From JBBDXS01 sp964418365 (GTDB taxonomy: Bacteria > Chloroflexota > Dehalococcoidia > DSTF01 > RBG-16-68-14): 37,429 bases of DNA. The notes below the pieces were generated by a model. It did no database searches. It was not told where the DNA came from and saw nothing but the letters and a program-made list of their open reading frames with translations. The DNA lies in NCBI GenBank assembly GCA_964418365.1, contig CAYQLM010000021.1, forward strand, positions 1 through 37,429, given 5' to 3'. Positions 1 to 9,510 of the stretch are shown here, piece after piece. Positions within the stretch are counted from its first letter, which is position 1. Each line of letters starts with the position of its first letter. The position numbers and the translations under genes are program-made.

Positions 1-1313
1 CGCCAGCGGACTTCGTACAGCCGCACCGGCTCTCCGACGCCCTTCAGCTCGCGCTCGCCGCGGTCCTCGAACGAGACGCCTGAGGACGTCCGCGCCAGCC
101 CGCGCACGATGTCGGACACGAGCACTTCGCCGGGCGACGCCGCGTCCGCCACGCGCGACGCGATGTTCACCGCACCGCCAAAGATGTTCCCCTCTTCGCG
201 GATCACATCCCCGGCGTGCACCCCGATGCGCAGCCGGAGCTCGCTCTCGCCGCTCACGACGTTGCAGCGCAGCGCCGCCTCGATCGCCTCCCGGGCCGAC
301 GCAAACACAGCCATCAGCCCATCGCCCAGCAATCGACCCTCGACCGGCGTCCCGCCGGCCTCGCGGATCGCCGCGCGCAGCCGATCATCGAGCGCCTTCG
401 CGGTCTCTCGGAACGATGCGTCGCCCAGGCGCTCCGTCAGCGCGGTGGAGTCCGCGATGTCGGCGAACATGATGATCGCGGTGCCGGAAGGCGCGTCAGC
501 CTTTGCGGCGGCACGCGGCTCTTCGCCCTCGCGCAGGAACTCGTCGATGGCGCGGACAGCGTCATCCGTTGCGACAAAGCGGGCGTTGGGAATGCGCGAT
601 GCAAGCTTGGATCCTAAAGCGGAGAAATCGCCGATGGCGTCGCCCCGGTCGTGGATAACCAGGGTCGTCACCGCGATGGAGCCCAGCACATCCCTAACAT
701 CCAGCTCGATGACGGCGGCGCGATCAGCGAGGAAGGCTTTCGGAGACATGCCAGCGCGTAATGACGCCGCCAGCCGGCGCGCGGTGTCGATATCTGAGAA
801 GGCCGTGAGCGCATTCGCCACTGCCAGCGAGTAGAACTCCCACTGGTCCTCGGCGAGATGGCCCAAATCTCCGGACACGCGTATCGAGGGTATGGATTCG
901 ACGTAGTCGGCGCCGCGAGCGAATGTGTTAACGAGGACCAGGCGGGTCACTCGCTCCGGATGCCGGACAGCGTAGACGATCGCGGCCGGACCGCCTGACT
1001 GAGCACCGAAGAGCGCGAAACGATCCGAGCCGGCAGCTTGGATAACTGCCTCGAGGTCAAGGAGGTGCGCGCTCAGGTCGAAGCGTATCACGTCACGTTG
1101 CGACGACCCCATGCCGCGGCCGTCATAAAAGATCACGCGCCACCCTCTCTCGATCAGTGCACGAAAATAGGGCCGGAACTGCTCCACGGCGGTGTACTGT
1201 TGAATGTCTCCCCAGACCCTCGTCGGAAAGATTATCGGCGGTCCCTCGCCCAGCGTCGCGTAGGCAATGCTCACCCCGTCACTGGTCCTGGCGTACTGGA
1301 TGCGCGGCTCCAT
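1..1313 (-). CDS. alpha/beta-hydrolase–adenylate cyclase fusion (3' end cut by window edge)
   Basis: I translated this from the complement of 1313 to the left edge, where it runs off without a stop; only a few residues should be missing. It starts MEPRIQYARTSDGVSIAY. Residues 1 to about 235 are an alpha/beta-hydrolase fold with a nucleophile elbow GAQSGG (Ser106). I see no clear catalytic His near the end of that domain. A class III nucleotide cyclase domain follows, with the two metal-binding Asp in FADIADST, a GDG turn and an intact Asn/Arg pair in AVNIASRV. The usual base-selecting Lys before GDG appears to be Arg. The class makes cAMP from ATP; here the hydrolase fold probably acts as a sensor (inference). 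A paralogue lies at 23748-25100. A -10-like TAAGAT lies shortly upstream of the ATG. Confidence 0.88.
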   Translation of the reverse strand, partial: MEPRIQYARTSDGVSIAYATLGEGPPIIFPTRVWGDIQQYTAVEQFRPYFRALIERGWRVIFYDGRGMGSSQRDVIRFDLSAHLLDLEAVIQAAGSDRFALFGAQSGGPAAIVYAVRHPERVTRLVLVNTFARGADYVESIPSIRVSGDLGHLAEDQWEFYSLAVANALTAFSDIDTARRLAASLRAGMSPKAFLADRAAVIELDVRDVLGSIAVTTLVIHDRGDAIGDFSALGSKLASRIPNARFVATDDAVRAIDEFLREGEEPRAAAKADAPSGTAIIMFADIADSTALTERLGDASFRETAKALDDRLRAAIREAGGTPVEGRLLGDGLMAVFASAREAIEAALRCNVVSGESELRLRIGVHAGDVIREEGNIFGGAVNIASRVADAASPGEVLVSDIVRGLARTSSGVSFEDRGERELKGVGEPVRLYEVRW

Positions 1314-1448
1314 GGCGACCCTATCTTACATCCCGCGCCCCAGCATCGCACCTCTCACGCTACCAGTCGTAGCGTCACCGAATACCTGAACCTCTGTCCC
1401 ACCATCGAGGGAGAGGCGGACGGGCGTGAGGGAGCGATCGCCGTCTGC

Positions 1449-1454
1449 TACCAT
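1449..1454 (+). promoter_or_regulatory. -10-like hexamer for the HAD gene
   Basis: TACCAT ends 10 nt before the preferred ATG at 1465, and no Shine-Dalgarno is visible between them. The arrangement suggests a leaderless or nearly leaderless transcript and favours the 1465 start over the ATG at 1453, which overlaps the hexamer. No convincing -35 was seen. Confidence 0.35.
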
Positions 1455-1464
1455 GGGGCGACCC

Positions 1465-2088
1465 ATGCCCATACGCGCGCTCATCTTCGATTTCGGCGGC
1501 GTCATTACCAACATGCGCTGGGACGTCGCCCACGAGCTCGAGCAGGAGCACCAGCTCGAGCGCAATACGCTCCTCCGCACGCTGTACGACGCCGACGACT
1601 GGCGCTCCATCGAGATTGGCCAGGGCGAAATCGACGTCTGGCGCGAGTCGGCCCACAAGCGCCTCGAGGAGGCGGCCGGCCGCTCGTTGCCGTACCTGCA
1701 CGAGCAGTGGCGCAACTCCTGGGGCCTGATCGAGGACAACATCGCGCTGATCAGGGCGCTCCGGCCGCCCTATCGGATCAGCATCCTCAGCAACGCGGAT
1801 CTCACGCTGGAGGAGCGGCTGCGCGACACCCTCAAGCTGCACCACCTGTTCGACGACATCGTCTGCTCGGCCGTCGTCGGCATGGCGAAGCCCGAGCCGC
1901 GCATCTATCAGCTCGCGGCGGAGCGGCTGCGCCTCGCGACGGAAGAGTGCGTCTTCATCGATGACCTCGAGCGCAACGTGCTCGCCGCGCGCGAAACGGG
2001 CATGTCGGCGATCCACTTCCGCGTCGACCGCGATAGCCTCGCCGAGCAGCTCGCCGAGCTCGGGGTTCGCCCCAACCCCGCCGAATAA
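1465..2088 (+). CDS. HAD-superfamily hydrolase (YihX-like, subfamily IA)
   Basis: A 207-residue haloacid dehalogenase-fold phosphatase. Visible motifs are motif I FDFGGVIT with the nucleophile Asp9, motif II ILSNAD, motif III Lys in GMAKPEPRIY, and motif IV FIDDLERN. As in Escherichia coli YihX, the second motif I aspartate is replaced by Gly, which is common in this subgroup of sugar-phosphate phosphatases. The helical cap lies between motifs I and II. Substrate cannot be read from sequence. ATG 1465 is chosen because FDFGG then sits at the usual distance from the N-terminus; ATG 1453 would add four residues. It lies 44 bp upstream of the addB-like gene on the same strand. Confidence 0.88.
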   Translation: MPIRALIFDFGGVITNMRWDVAHELEQEHQLERNTLLRTLYDADDWRSIEIGQGEIDVWRESAHKRLEEAAGRSLPYLHEQWRNSWGLIEDNIALIRALRPPYRISILSNADLTLEERLRDTLKLHHLFDDIVCSAVVGMAKPEPRIYQLAAERLRLATEECVFIDDLERNVLAARETGMSAIHFRVDRDSLAEQLAELGVRPNPAE

Positions 2089-2121
2089 CCCGTCGCGTCG
2101 TCACGCGGACGGCGGCTGAGC

Positions 2122-2127
2122 TAACAT
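2122..2127 (+). promoter_or_regulatory. -10-like hexamer before the addB-like gene
   Basis: TAACAT lies five bases before the ATG at 2133 with no ribosome binding site between. It is one of several genes in this window with this near-leaderless layout. Confidence 0.3.
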
Positions 2128-2132
2128 CAAGC

Positions 2133-5100
2133 ATGCCCGGCCTGCCCGCCCTGCAGCTCGTCCCCTTCGGTTCCGATGCGGCGCTCGCCCTGCGCGACGC
2201 CATCGCCGAGGCAAAGGCGGGCGATCCGCTCGCGCCCGTCACCGTCGCCGTGCCGTCGAACTACGCCGGCCTCTCGCTGCGCCGCCGGCTGGGCTCCGGC
2301 GCGCTCGTGCTCCATGGCCGGGCCGGCGTGGTGAACGTGCGCTTCTACGTCCTCGCGCGTGTTGCTGAGCTGCTCGGCGCGCCAGCCCTGGCCGGTCAGG
2401 ACCGCCGTCCCCTCACCAGCCCTGTGCGCGCGGAGGCGGTCCGCGCCGCGCTCGCCGAGGCGCCGGGCGTGTTCGCCGGCGTCTCCGATCACCCGGCGAC
2501 CGAACGCAGTCTCGATCACACCTTCCGCGATCTGCGTCATGGCGACGCGGAATCGCTCGACGCCGTCGCGCGGCGCAGCGATCGCGCGGCGGACGTGGTC
2601 CGCCTCTACCGTCGCTTCCGAGCGCTCACCGCGGCCTACTACGACGAAGAGGACCTCGCGCTCGCGGCGGCCGAGGCCGTCCGTTCCGGCGTTGCCGCGC
2701 TGCGCGACGTCGGGCGCGTCGTGTTGTACTTGCCGCGCCGGCTCTCGCCCGCGGAGCACTCGCTGATCGAGGCGCTCGCCGGCATCGGTGCGCTGAGCGC
2801 CGTTATCGGCCTCACCGGCGACAGCGACGCCGACGCGCCGACGCGCCAGCTCACATCGCAGCTCGCGGCCGCTCTCGGCCCTTCTGCCGAACCGCCGGCA
2901 GGCTATCCGCACACCGGTACCCACATCGTCGCCGTCACCGACGCCGAGGAAGAGGTCCGCGCGGTGCTGCGCCTGGCGATGGAACGGCTGGAACAGGGAA
3001 CACCTTTGCACCGCATGGCGCTGTTGTATCCGCTTGTACAGCCGTACGCGCTCCTCGCGCACGAACAGTTCCACGCCGCCGGCGTCCCGCACAACGGGCC
3101 CTCCGTGCGCACGCTTGCGCAGACGCTGGCCGGGCGGACGCTGCTCGGTCTCCTGCGCCTGCGCGAGGACGACTTCCGCCGCGATCTGGTGATGGACTGG
3201 CTCAGCGCTGCGCCGGTCCTAGGTGAAGACAAGCGCCCCGTTCCCGCCCACCGCTGGGACCTCATCTCGCGCTCCGCCGGCGTCGTGAAGGGCGAAACGC
3301 AGTGGCGTCAGCGGTTGGAGCGGCGCCGCTACTCCCTCGAACAGCAGAAACGCGCACTCGAAGAGACGGACGAGGAAGACGACCCGAAGCGGCGTGGCAT
3401 CGAGACGGACATCGATCATGTCCAGCGCCTCTCCACGTTCATCGAGGAGTTGGTCGAACGCGTGCGGCCGCAGCGCTTCACTACATGGGAGCAGCTCGCA
3501 GGCTGGGGCCGCGTGCTGCTCGACCGCTACCTCGGCGGCGAAGCGCACGGCGCTGCATGGCCGGAGGAGGAGATCGAGGCGCGCCGCGCCGTGGACGGAG
3601 CGCTGGAAGCGCTCTCGACGCTGGGCGATGTCCGCAAGGAGATCGATGAGCGCACGTTCATCCGCGCGCTCGAGCGCGAGCTCGAAGCGCCGGCCGAGCG
3701 CGTCGGTCACTTCGGCGACGGCGTGTTCATCGGCCGCATCGCCGATGCAACGGGCGCAGACTTCGACGTCATCTTCGTCGTCGGCATGTCAGAAGGCGTG
3801 CTCCCGTCGCGCTCGCGTGACGATCCGCTCCTGCCCGATCGCGAGCGCGCCGCCGCCGCCGGCCTGCCGGTGCGCACGCAGCGCCACATCGAAGAGCGCC
3901 GCGACTACCTCGCTGCGCTCGCCTCGGCGCCGGAGCGCATCCTCGTCTATCCGCGCGCGGACCTGCGCGGCCAGCGCGGGAAGCTGCCTGCGCGCTGGGT
4001 GCTGGAAGCGGCATCGCGACTTGAAGGCCGGCGCGTCTTCAGCGCTGACCTCGCTCAGCTGCCGTCACGCCCGTGGTTCTCAGCGGTTGCATCGTTCGAA
4101 TCGGCGCTGAGCGCCGCCGGCCCGTCCGCGTCCGGCCAGGAGTACGACCTGCGCAGCATGCTCCGCTGGCAGGGCGCGGGCCGGACGGCGCTCGATCACT
4201 ATCTCGTGCGCGCGACAGGCGAGCTGAGCGCCGGTATCACCTCAGCGATCGACCGCGCCGGCGCCGCGCTCACGCGCTGGGACGGGCGCGTTCCCGCCGA
4301 TCCGGCGCTGGCGCCATCGGCGGAGCACCCGGTCTCGCCGACAGCGCTCCAGACATGGGCGGCGTGCCCGTTCCGCTACTTCCTCGCGCGTTTGCTCAAC
4401 GTCGCGGAGACGGCGAAGCCGGAAGACACGCTCACGCTGACGCCGCTCGAGCGCGGCAATCTCATCCATCACGCGCTGGAGCAGTTCGTGCGAGAAGCGC
4501 CGCAGAGGACGTCGCCGGACGAGCCGTGGACCGCGCAGGAGCGAGCGCGGCTGCTGGCCATCGGCGAGGAGCTCTGCAGCGCCGCCGAAGCGTCCGGCAT
4601 CACGGGCCGGCCGCTGCTCTGGCGGCTCGATCGCGAGCGCATCCTCCGCGACCTGCGCGACTTCCTCGACCACGACGAAGCGATGCGGTCGGAGCACGGC
4701 GTCGTGCCGGCGGACGTGGAGCTTTCCTTCGGGCTGGACGGCGGCGATCCGCCGGTGACGCTGCGTCTCGCCGATCGCGCGATCGCGTTGCGCGGACGCA
4801 TCGACCGCGTCGATGTCGCGCCGGACGGATCGCACATCCTCGTCCTCGACTACAAGACCGGGGGCATCTGGGACCATCACAAGAAGCTCGACGACGATGC
4901 AGTGTATCGAGGTCAGCTACTCCAGCTCCCGGCGTATGCGCTCGCCGCGCGCGCGAAGTTCGGCGACAAGCCGGTCGACGCGCACTATTGGTTCGTCACC
5001 GAGCGCCAGAACTACGACAAGAAGGGCTACGCCGTCACCGGCGAACGCCTCGCCCGCTTCAGCGACGTGGTGCAGACGATCGTCACCGGCATCGAAGGCG

Positions 5101-5273
5101 GCATCTTCCCCGCGCGGCCGGGCAGGCCCAACCAGGGGAGCTACGAGAACTGCATGTTTTGCCCCTTCGATCGCGTCTGTCCGGGCGACCGCACGCGCGT
5201 CTGGGAGCGCAAGAAAGGGACGCCCGACGTGCGCCCATACCTCGATCTTGCTGAGCCGATAGGATCGCCATGA
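2133..5273 (+). CDS. addB: AddB-like PD-(D/E)XK nuclease subunit
   Basis: A 1046-residue protein matching the AddB/RexB type of double-strand-break resection subunit. The N-terminal two thirds form an inactivated helicase-like body, including VGMSEGVLPSRS near residue 550. The C-terminal nuclease domain starts at SPTALQTWAACPFRYF (about 734-749). It has a histidine in GNLIHHALE, an aspartate in GRIDRVD and the DYKTG core near 905. One Cys at about 743 and three in the ENCMFCPFDRVCPGD segment (about 1005-1015) fit the 4Fe-4S staple of AddB-type nucleases. Its stop overlaps the start of the addA-like gene by 4 bp (ATGA), implying translational coupling. Together the pair should load the recombinase after break processing at Chi-like sites (family knowledge). 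Confidence 0.9.
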   Translation: MPGLPALQLVPFGSDAALALRDAIAEAKAGDPLAPVTVAVPSNYAGLSLRRRLGSGALVLHGRAGVVNVRFYVLARVAELLGAPALAGQDRRPLTSPVRAEAVRAALAEAPGVFAGVSDHPATERSLDHTFRDLRHGDAESLDAVARRSDRAADVVRLYRRFRALTAAYYDEEDLALAAAEAVRSGVAALRDVGRVVLYLPRRLSPAEHSLIEALAGIGALSAVIGLTGDSDADAPTRQLTSQLAAALGPSAEPPAGYPHTGTHIVAVTDAEEEVRAVLRLAMERLEQGTPLHRMALLYPLVQPYALLAHEQFHAAGVPHNGPSVRTLAQTLAGRTLLGLLRLREDDFRRDLVMDWLSAAPVLGEDKRPVPAHRWDLISRSAGVVKGETQWRQRLERRRYSLEQQKRALEETDEEDDPKRRGIETDIDHVQRLSTFIEELVERVRPQRFTTWEQLAGWGRVLLDRYLGGEAHGAAWPEEEIEARRAVDGALEALSTLGDVRKEIDERTFIRALERELEAPAERVGHFGDGVFIGRIADATGADFDVIFVVGMSEGVLPSRSRDDPLLPDRERAAAAGLPVRTQRHIEERRDYLAALASAPERILVYPRADLRGQRGKLPARWVLEAASRLEGRRVFSADLAQLPSRPWFSAVASFESALSAAGPSASGQEYDLRSMLRWQGAGRTALDHYLVRATGELSAGITSAIDRAGAALTRWDGRVPADPALAPSAEHPVSPTALQTWAACPFRYFLARLLNVAETAKPEDTLTLTPLERGNLIHHALEQFVREAPQRTSPDEPWTAQERARLLAIGEELCSAAEASGITGRPLLWRLDRERILRDLRDFLDHDEAMRSEHGVVPADVELSFGLDGGDPPVTLRLADRAIALRGRIDRVDVAPDGSHILVLDYKTGGIWDHHKKLDDDAVYRGQLLQLPAYALAARAKFGDKPVDAHYWFVTERQNYDKKGYAVTGERLARFSDVVQTIVTGIEGGIFPARPGRPNQGSYENCMFCPFDRVCPGDRTRVWERKKGTPDVRPYLDLAEPIGSP

Positions 5274-8200
5274 CCTCGCCGACGTACACGGATGATGCTG
5301 CGCGACGCCGGATCCAGGATGACCTCGGCTCAACGCTCTTCGTCGAGGCCGGCGCCGGCACCGGCAAGACGCGCGAGCTCATCGAGCGCCTCGTGCGCCT
5401 CATCGCGAGCGGCGCGGCCGAGCAGCGCAGCATCGCGGCCATCACCTTCACGGAGTCTGCCGCGGCGGAGCTGCGCGACCGCGTCCGCCTTCGATTGGAG
5501 GACGCCGCTCGCGACGACGCCCTGTCTGCAGACGAGCGCGAGCGCTGCGCGGCGGCGATCACGCAGCTCGACGGCGCGGCGATCGAAACGCTGCACGCCT
5601 TCGCCCAGCGCATCCTATCGGAGCATGCCGTCGAAGCGGGCCTGCCGCCAGTCATCGACGTGCAGGAGGAGATCCGCGCCTCCATCGCGTTCGAGGAGCG
5701 CTGGAACGCCTACGTCGACGAGCTGCTCGCCGACGCATCGATGGAGGAGACGCTGCTGCGCGCGTTCACGCTCGGGCTCGACCTCAAGGACCTGCGCGAC
5801 GTGGCGCTCCAGCTCCACGAGAACTGGGACCGCCTCGAAGATGCGTCGATCTCTGAAGTGCCACTCCCACCCGTCGATGTCTCGCTCGTACTCGCGCGGC
5901 TGGATCAGGCACTAAAGCTCCGCGGTCATCGGGCAAACGAAGAAGACAAGCTGTTCCGTCATCTGGAGGACATCCTCGTGCCGTACCGGAGCCGTCTCGC
6001 GGCTGCGGACAGCGAACTCGACCGCCTCCGCGTCCTCGCCGATGGCCGGCGATTGAGCCCTGGAAGAATTGGCAACAAGAACAACTGGGATGTCATCGCG
6101 CCAGACGACATCCGTGAGCTGCTCTCTGACGCCCAGCGCCGTCGCGACGCAACTGTGCGCGGCGCGCGAGCCGCCGTCCTCACCTCCCTGCTCGCATCCC
6201 TGCGCGCGTTCACGCTGACCTATGCCCAAGAACGCAAGCGCAGCGGCCGGCTGGAGTTTCACGATCTGCTGGTGCAGGCGCGCGACCTGCTCCGGCAGAA
6301 CAGCGATGTCCGCCGGGACGTGCGCGAGCGCTACACGCATCTCCTTATCGATGAGTTCCAGGACACCGATCCGCTCCAGATCGAGATCGCCACGCTGATC
6401 GCCGGCGAAGACGGCCCTGGCGACCCGCCCTCTTGGGAAGACGCGGCCGTCACGCCGGGACGGCTCTTCTTCGTCGGCGACCCGAAGCAGTCCGTCTATC
6501 GCTTCCGCCGCGCCGACATCGAGCTCTACCAGCGCGCGCAGGAGCACTTCGCGTCGGGTTTGGTTCATCTCACGCAGAACTTCCGCGCCGTGCAGCCCGT
6601 GATCGATTGGACGAACCACATCTTCAGCAACCTCATCGATCCCGCGCAGCCCGGCCAGGCCACCTACGTCCCGCTGGAAGCCTCGCGTCCGCCCCCGGCG
6701 GCCGGCGTCACGGTCCGCGTCCTCGGCGGGCCAAGCGAGGACACGATCGACCCGATCCGCCGCCGGGAGGCACGAGAACTGGCGCAGGTCATCCACTCGG
6801 CAAAGGCCGCACCTTGGCAGATCGAAGTGGACGGTACCGTGACGAACGCCAGCTACCGCGACATCGCGATCCTGATCCCGACGCGCACCGCCTTGCCGCC
6901 CATCGAGGAGGCGCTGGAGGATGCAGGCATCCCCTACCGCGTCGAGAGCCGCTCGCTCGTCTACGGCACGCAGGAGGTGCGCGACCTGCTCTCTGTCCTC
7001 CGCGCGATCGACGACCCGACGGACGAGGTCGCGCTCATCGCGGCGCTGCGCTCGCCCGCGTTCGCCTGCGCGGACGATGACCTGCTGCGCTATCGACAGG
7101 CCGGCGGCCACTGGGACTACCGCAGGGACCCGCCCGCCGGTGGTCCTGTCGCAGCGGCGCTGGCGTCACTGCGCTCGTTCCACAAACGCCGCTGGTGGAT
7201 GCCCATCAGCGGCCTGGTCGAGACGGTGATCCGCGAGCGGCGCTTGTTCGAGCTGGCCTTCGCGCACCGGCGCCCGCGCGAGCGCTGGCAGCGCCTCCGC
7301 TTCGCGCTCGATCAGGCGCGCGCGTTCGCCGAGGCCGGCGGCCGCACGCTGCGCCAGTTCATCGAGTGGGCGGAGCGTCAGGCGGTCGAGGGCACGCGCG
7401 TCATCGAGACCGTGGTGCCGGAGCCGGACGATGATGCGGTGCGCATCATGACGATCCACGCGGCCAAGGGCCTCGAGTTCCCAATCGTCGTCCTCGCCGG
7501 GCTGAACATCGCCTCGTCGCACAAGCCGAGTTGCGTGCTCTGGGGAGAAGACGGCGCGATCGAGGCCAGCCTGGGCGACGATCACTCGTCCTTCGTGACC
7601 AACGGCTACGAGGAACTCAAAGGGCAAGAGAAGAAGATGGACCAGGCCGAGAAAGTGCGGCTGATCTACGTGGCTGCCACGCGCGCGCGCGATCATCTCG
7701 TTGTCAGCCTGCATCACAAGCGCGACCAGGAATGCCACGCCAGCGCGATGTATCCGCTCTGCATGGACGCGCGCGAGCTCTGGCAGGCTGCCGAAGTCCT
7801 CAAGATCGCGGCGCCGGCCCAGCGCGCCGCGTCCGCGGCGTTCGACGACAGCGCGGAGCGCCGCGAACGGTGGCAGCAGGAGCGATCGCGGCGCATCGAC
7901 GTGCTTAGCCGCGTGCCGGCGATCGCCGCGACGGAGGTTGCCCGCCGCGCCGCGCATGCGGAAGACGACCCGAACCTCCAGAAGGAGCGTCCGCCCGCGG
8001 ACGCTCCGCCGTGGAAGCGCGGGCGCGCGGGCACAGCCTTCGGCCGCGCCGTCCACGCCGTGCTGCAGACAATCGATCTCGACCGCGGGGGCGATGTCGA
8101 ACGCGCGGCGCGCGCGCAGGCCGCCGCCGAAGGCATCCCGGCGCGCGCCGGCGAGATCGCACGCGCCGCACTAGCCGCGATCGGCACGCCCTGTCTGCGC

Positions 8201-8647
8201 GAGGCCGTCGCCTGCCGGAACTGGCGCGAGCTCTACGTCGCCGCGCCGATCGAGGGCGTCACCCTGGAAGGCTTCATCGACCTGCTCTACGAGACGCCAG
8301 ACGGCCTCGTCGTCGTCGACTACAAGACGGACGTCGTGCCTGACCCGGCGCGGCTAGACGAGATGCTGCAGCACTATCGATTGCAGGGCGCAGCGTACGC
8401 GCTCGCGCTGCAGGAGGCGCTCGGCCGCCCAGTAGCGCGATGCGTGTTCGTGTTTACTCAGGCTTCGGGAGCGGAGGAGAAGGAGCTGCCGGAGCTCGCC
8501 GGCGCGATCGCGGAGGTGCGCGAGGTCTTGCGACAGCCGCCGGCGGGCGCGCTACGCGCTGCGCAGCTGCGTGATGGGGAGCGGCCTGCTCTTCGCCCGC
8601 TCGATGAACTCGATGATGACCGAGTTGGCCAGCTCCGCCTGCTCTAG
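5270..8647 (+). CDS. addA: AddA-like UvrD-family helicase-nuclease
   Basis: A 1125-residue superfamily 1A helicase with a C-terminal nuclease. Walker A GAGTGKT lies at about residues 27-33, motif II DEFQDTDP near 362, motif III GDPKQSVYRFRR near 403, motif IV LTQNFR, motif V TIHAAKGLEF near 728 and motif VI YVAATRARDH near 800. The PD-(D/E)XK core VVVDYKTD is near 1016. It unwinds and trims DNA ends together with the AddB-like partner. The last 32 codons overlap the convergent hydrolase gene (stop at 8552), and the tail after about residue 1090 is low in family-like sequence. The true end may therefore be earlier, or a base error may have removed an earlier stop. Confidence 0.9.
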   Translation: MTSPTYTDDAARRRIQDDLGSTLFVEAGAGTGKTRELIERLVRLIASGAAEQRSIAAITFTESAAAELRDRVRLRLEDAARDDALSADERERCAAAITQLDGAAIETLHAFAQRILSEHAVEAGLPPVIDVQEEIRASIAFEERWNAYVDELLADASMEETLLRAFTLGLDLKDLRDVALQLHENWDRLEDASISEVPLPPVDVSLVLARLDQALKLRGHRANEEDKLFRHLEDILVPYRSRLAAADSELDRLRVLADGRRLSPGRIGNKNNWDVIAPDDIRELLSDAQRRRDATVRGARAAVLTSLLASLRAFTLTYAQERKRSGRLEFHDLLVQARDLLRQNSDVRRDVRERYTHLLIDEFQDTDPLQIEIATLIAGEDGPGDPPSWEDAAVTPGRLFFVGDPKQSVYRFRRADIELYQRAQEHFASGLVHLTQNFRAVQPVIDWTNHIFSNLIDPAQPGQATYVPLEASRPPPAAGVTVRVLGGPSEDTIDPIRRREARELAQVIHSAKAAPWQIEVDGTVTNASYRDIAILIPTRTALPPIEEALEDAGIPYRVESRSLVYGTQEVRDLLSVLRAIDDPTDEVALIAALRSPAFACADDDLLRYRQAGGHWDYRRDPPAGGPVAAALASLRSFHKRRWWMPISGLVETVIRERRLFELAFAHRRPRERWQRLRFALDQARAFAEAGGRTLRQFIEWAERQAVEGTRVIETVVPEPDDDAVRIMTIHAAKGLEFPIVVLAGLNIASSHKPSCVLWGEDGAIEASLGDDHSSFVTNGYEELKGQEKKMDQAEKVRLIYVAATRARDHLVVSLHHKRDQECHASAMYPLCMDARELWQAAEVLKIAAPAQRAASAAFDDSAERRERWQQERSRRIDVLSRVPAIAATEVARRAAHAEDDPNLQKERPPADAPPWKRGRAGTAFGRAVHAVLQTIDLDRGGDVERAARAQAAAEGIPARAGEIARAALAAIGTPCLREAVACRNWRELYVAAPIEGVTLEGFIDLLYETPDGLVVVDYKTDVVPDPARLDEMLQHYRLQGAAYALALQEALGRPVARCVFVFTQASGAEEKELPELAGAIAEVREVLRQPPAGALRAAQLRDGERPALRPLDELDDDRVGQLRLL

Positions 8648-9397
8648 ATGAAACGCGTGCTTCAGCCCCGGGAAGATGCGCAGCTCAGCCTTTGGAATGC
8701 GTCCCGCGAGAATGAACGAGTTCTCGAAGTCGATCAGCTCGTCCTTGTCCCCCGTCATCACCAGCGCCGGTTGCGTGACCTCCTGTAGCCGGTCGTACGC
8801 GTCGTGGCGCGAGATCGCCGCAGCCTGGTTGCGCAGGCCGTGCTTGGCCGGCGGGTAGCGGATCAGCGATAGCACGAAGTCCTGTAGGCTTGGATCGGAC
8901 TTCGCGAGCGCGCGGTCCGTCCAGAGGCGCTTCAAGAAGCCCGCGAACCACTGGAGATCGATATCCTCTTGCGGCGTGTTCTCGAAGTCCTGGATGTTCT
9001 TCTGCAAGTCGCGCGCACCCGCCGCCCGTCGCCCGCCGGGCGATGTGCAGCCCAGCACGAGTGTGTCCACGCGGTCTGGATGGCGCAGCGCCAACTCCTG
9101 CGCGATCATGCCGCCCATCGAGATGCCGAAGACGTGCGCTCGCGGCACCCGCAGCGCGTCGAGCAGTACGGCTGCGTCGCCTGCCATCTGGGGGATGGTG
9201 TACGGCTGGTCCGGCGCAGTAGTCCGTCCCGCGCCGCGGTTGTCGAACGCGATCACTCGATAGCGCTCCGCCAGACCCGGGATCTGGGGCTTCCAGGTCG
9301 CCGCGTTGCCGCCCCAGCCCATGATCAGCAGCAGTGGCTCCCCTTCGCCGTGCTCCTCGTAGTAGAGCTCGCTGCCGTTGGCCTCGATCGTTGGCAT
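8552..9397 (-). CDS. alpha/beta-fold hydrolase
   Basis: A 281-residue single-domain alpha/beta hydrolase. It has the oxyanion-loop region MGWGGN, the nucleophile elbow GISMGG (Ser93), the acid in GDKDE (Asp219) and the His in GLKHAFH (His247), so the triad is complete. The order and spacing fit esterases, carboxylesterases or lactonases of the 3-oxoadipate enol-lactonase type; the substrate is unknown. A GGGAGAAGGG ribosome binding site lies before the ATG. It lies directly downstream of phaC on the same strand, about 110 bp away, and could be co-transcribed with the PHA genes. Its 3' end overlaps addA by 96 bp on the opposite strand. Confidence 0.88.
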   Translation of the reverse strand: MPTIEANGSELYYEEHGEGEPLLLIMGWGGNAATWKPQIPGLAERYRVIAFDNRGAGRTTAPDQPYTIPQMAGDAAVLLDALRVPRAHVFGISMGGMIAQELALRHPDRVDTLVLGCTSPGGRRAAGARDLQKNIQDFENTPQEDIDLQWFAGFLKRLWTDRALAKSDPSLQDFVLSLIRYPPAKHGLRNQAAAISRHDAYDRLQEVTQPALVMTGDKDELIDFENSFILAGRIPKAELRIFPGLKHAFHLEQAELANSVIIEFIERAKSRPLPITQLRSA

Positions 9398-9510
9398 AGC
9401 GCCCTTCTCCCGTTCGAAGTTCGGGCGCTCCCTGCCCTACCAAGGTAGGATCGGCCGCGCGGGTGCCTGACGTGAGCGTCAACAGCAAGGAGAGAGGCTT
9501 CGGCCTGAAG

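Noticed and set aside
5912..7111. 399-codon antisense frame within addA
   Set aside because: It lies wholly opposite helicase motifs and has no recognisable domain.
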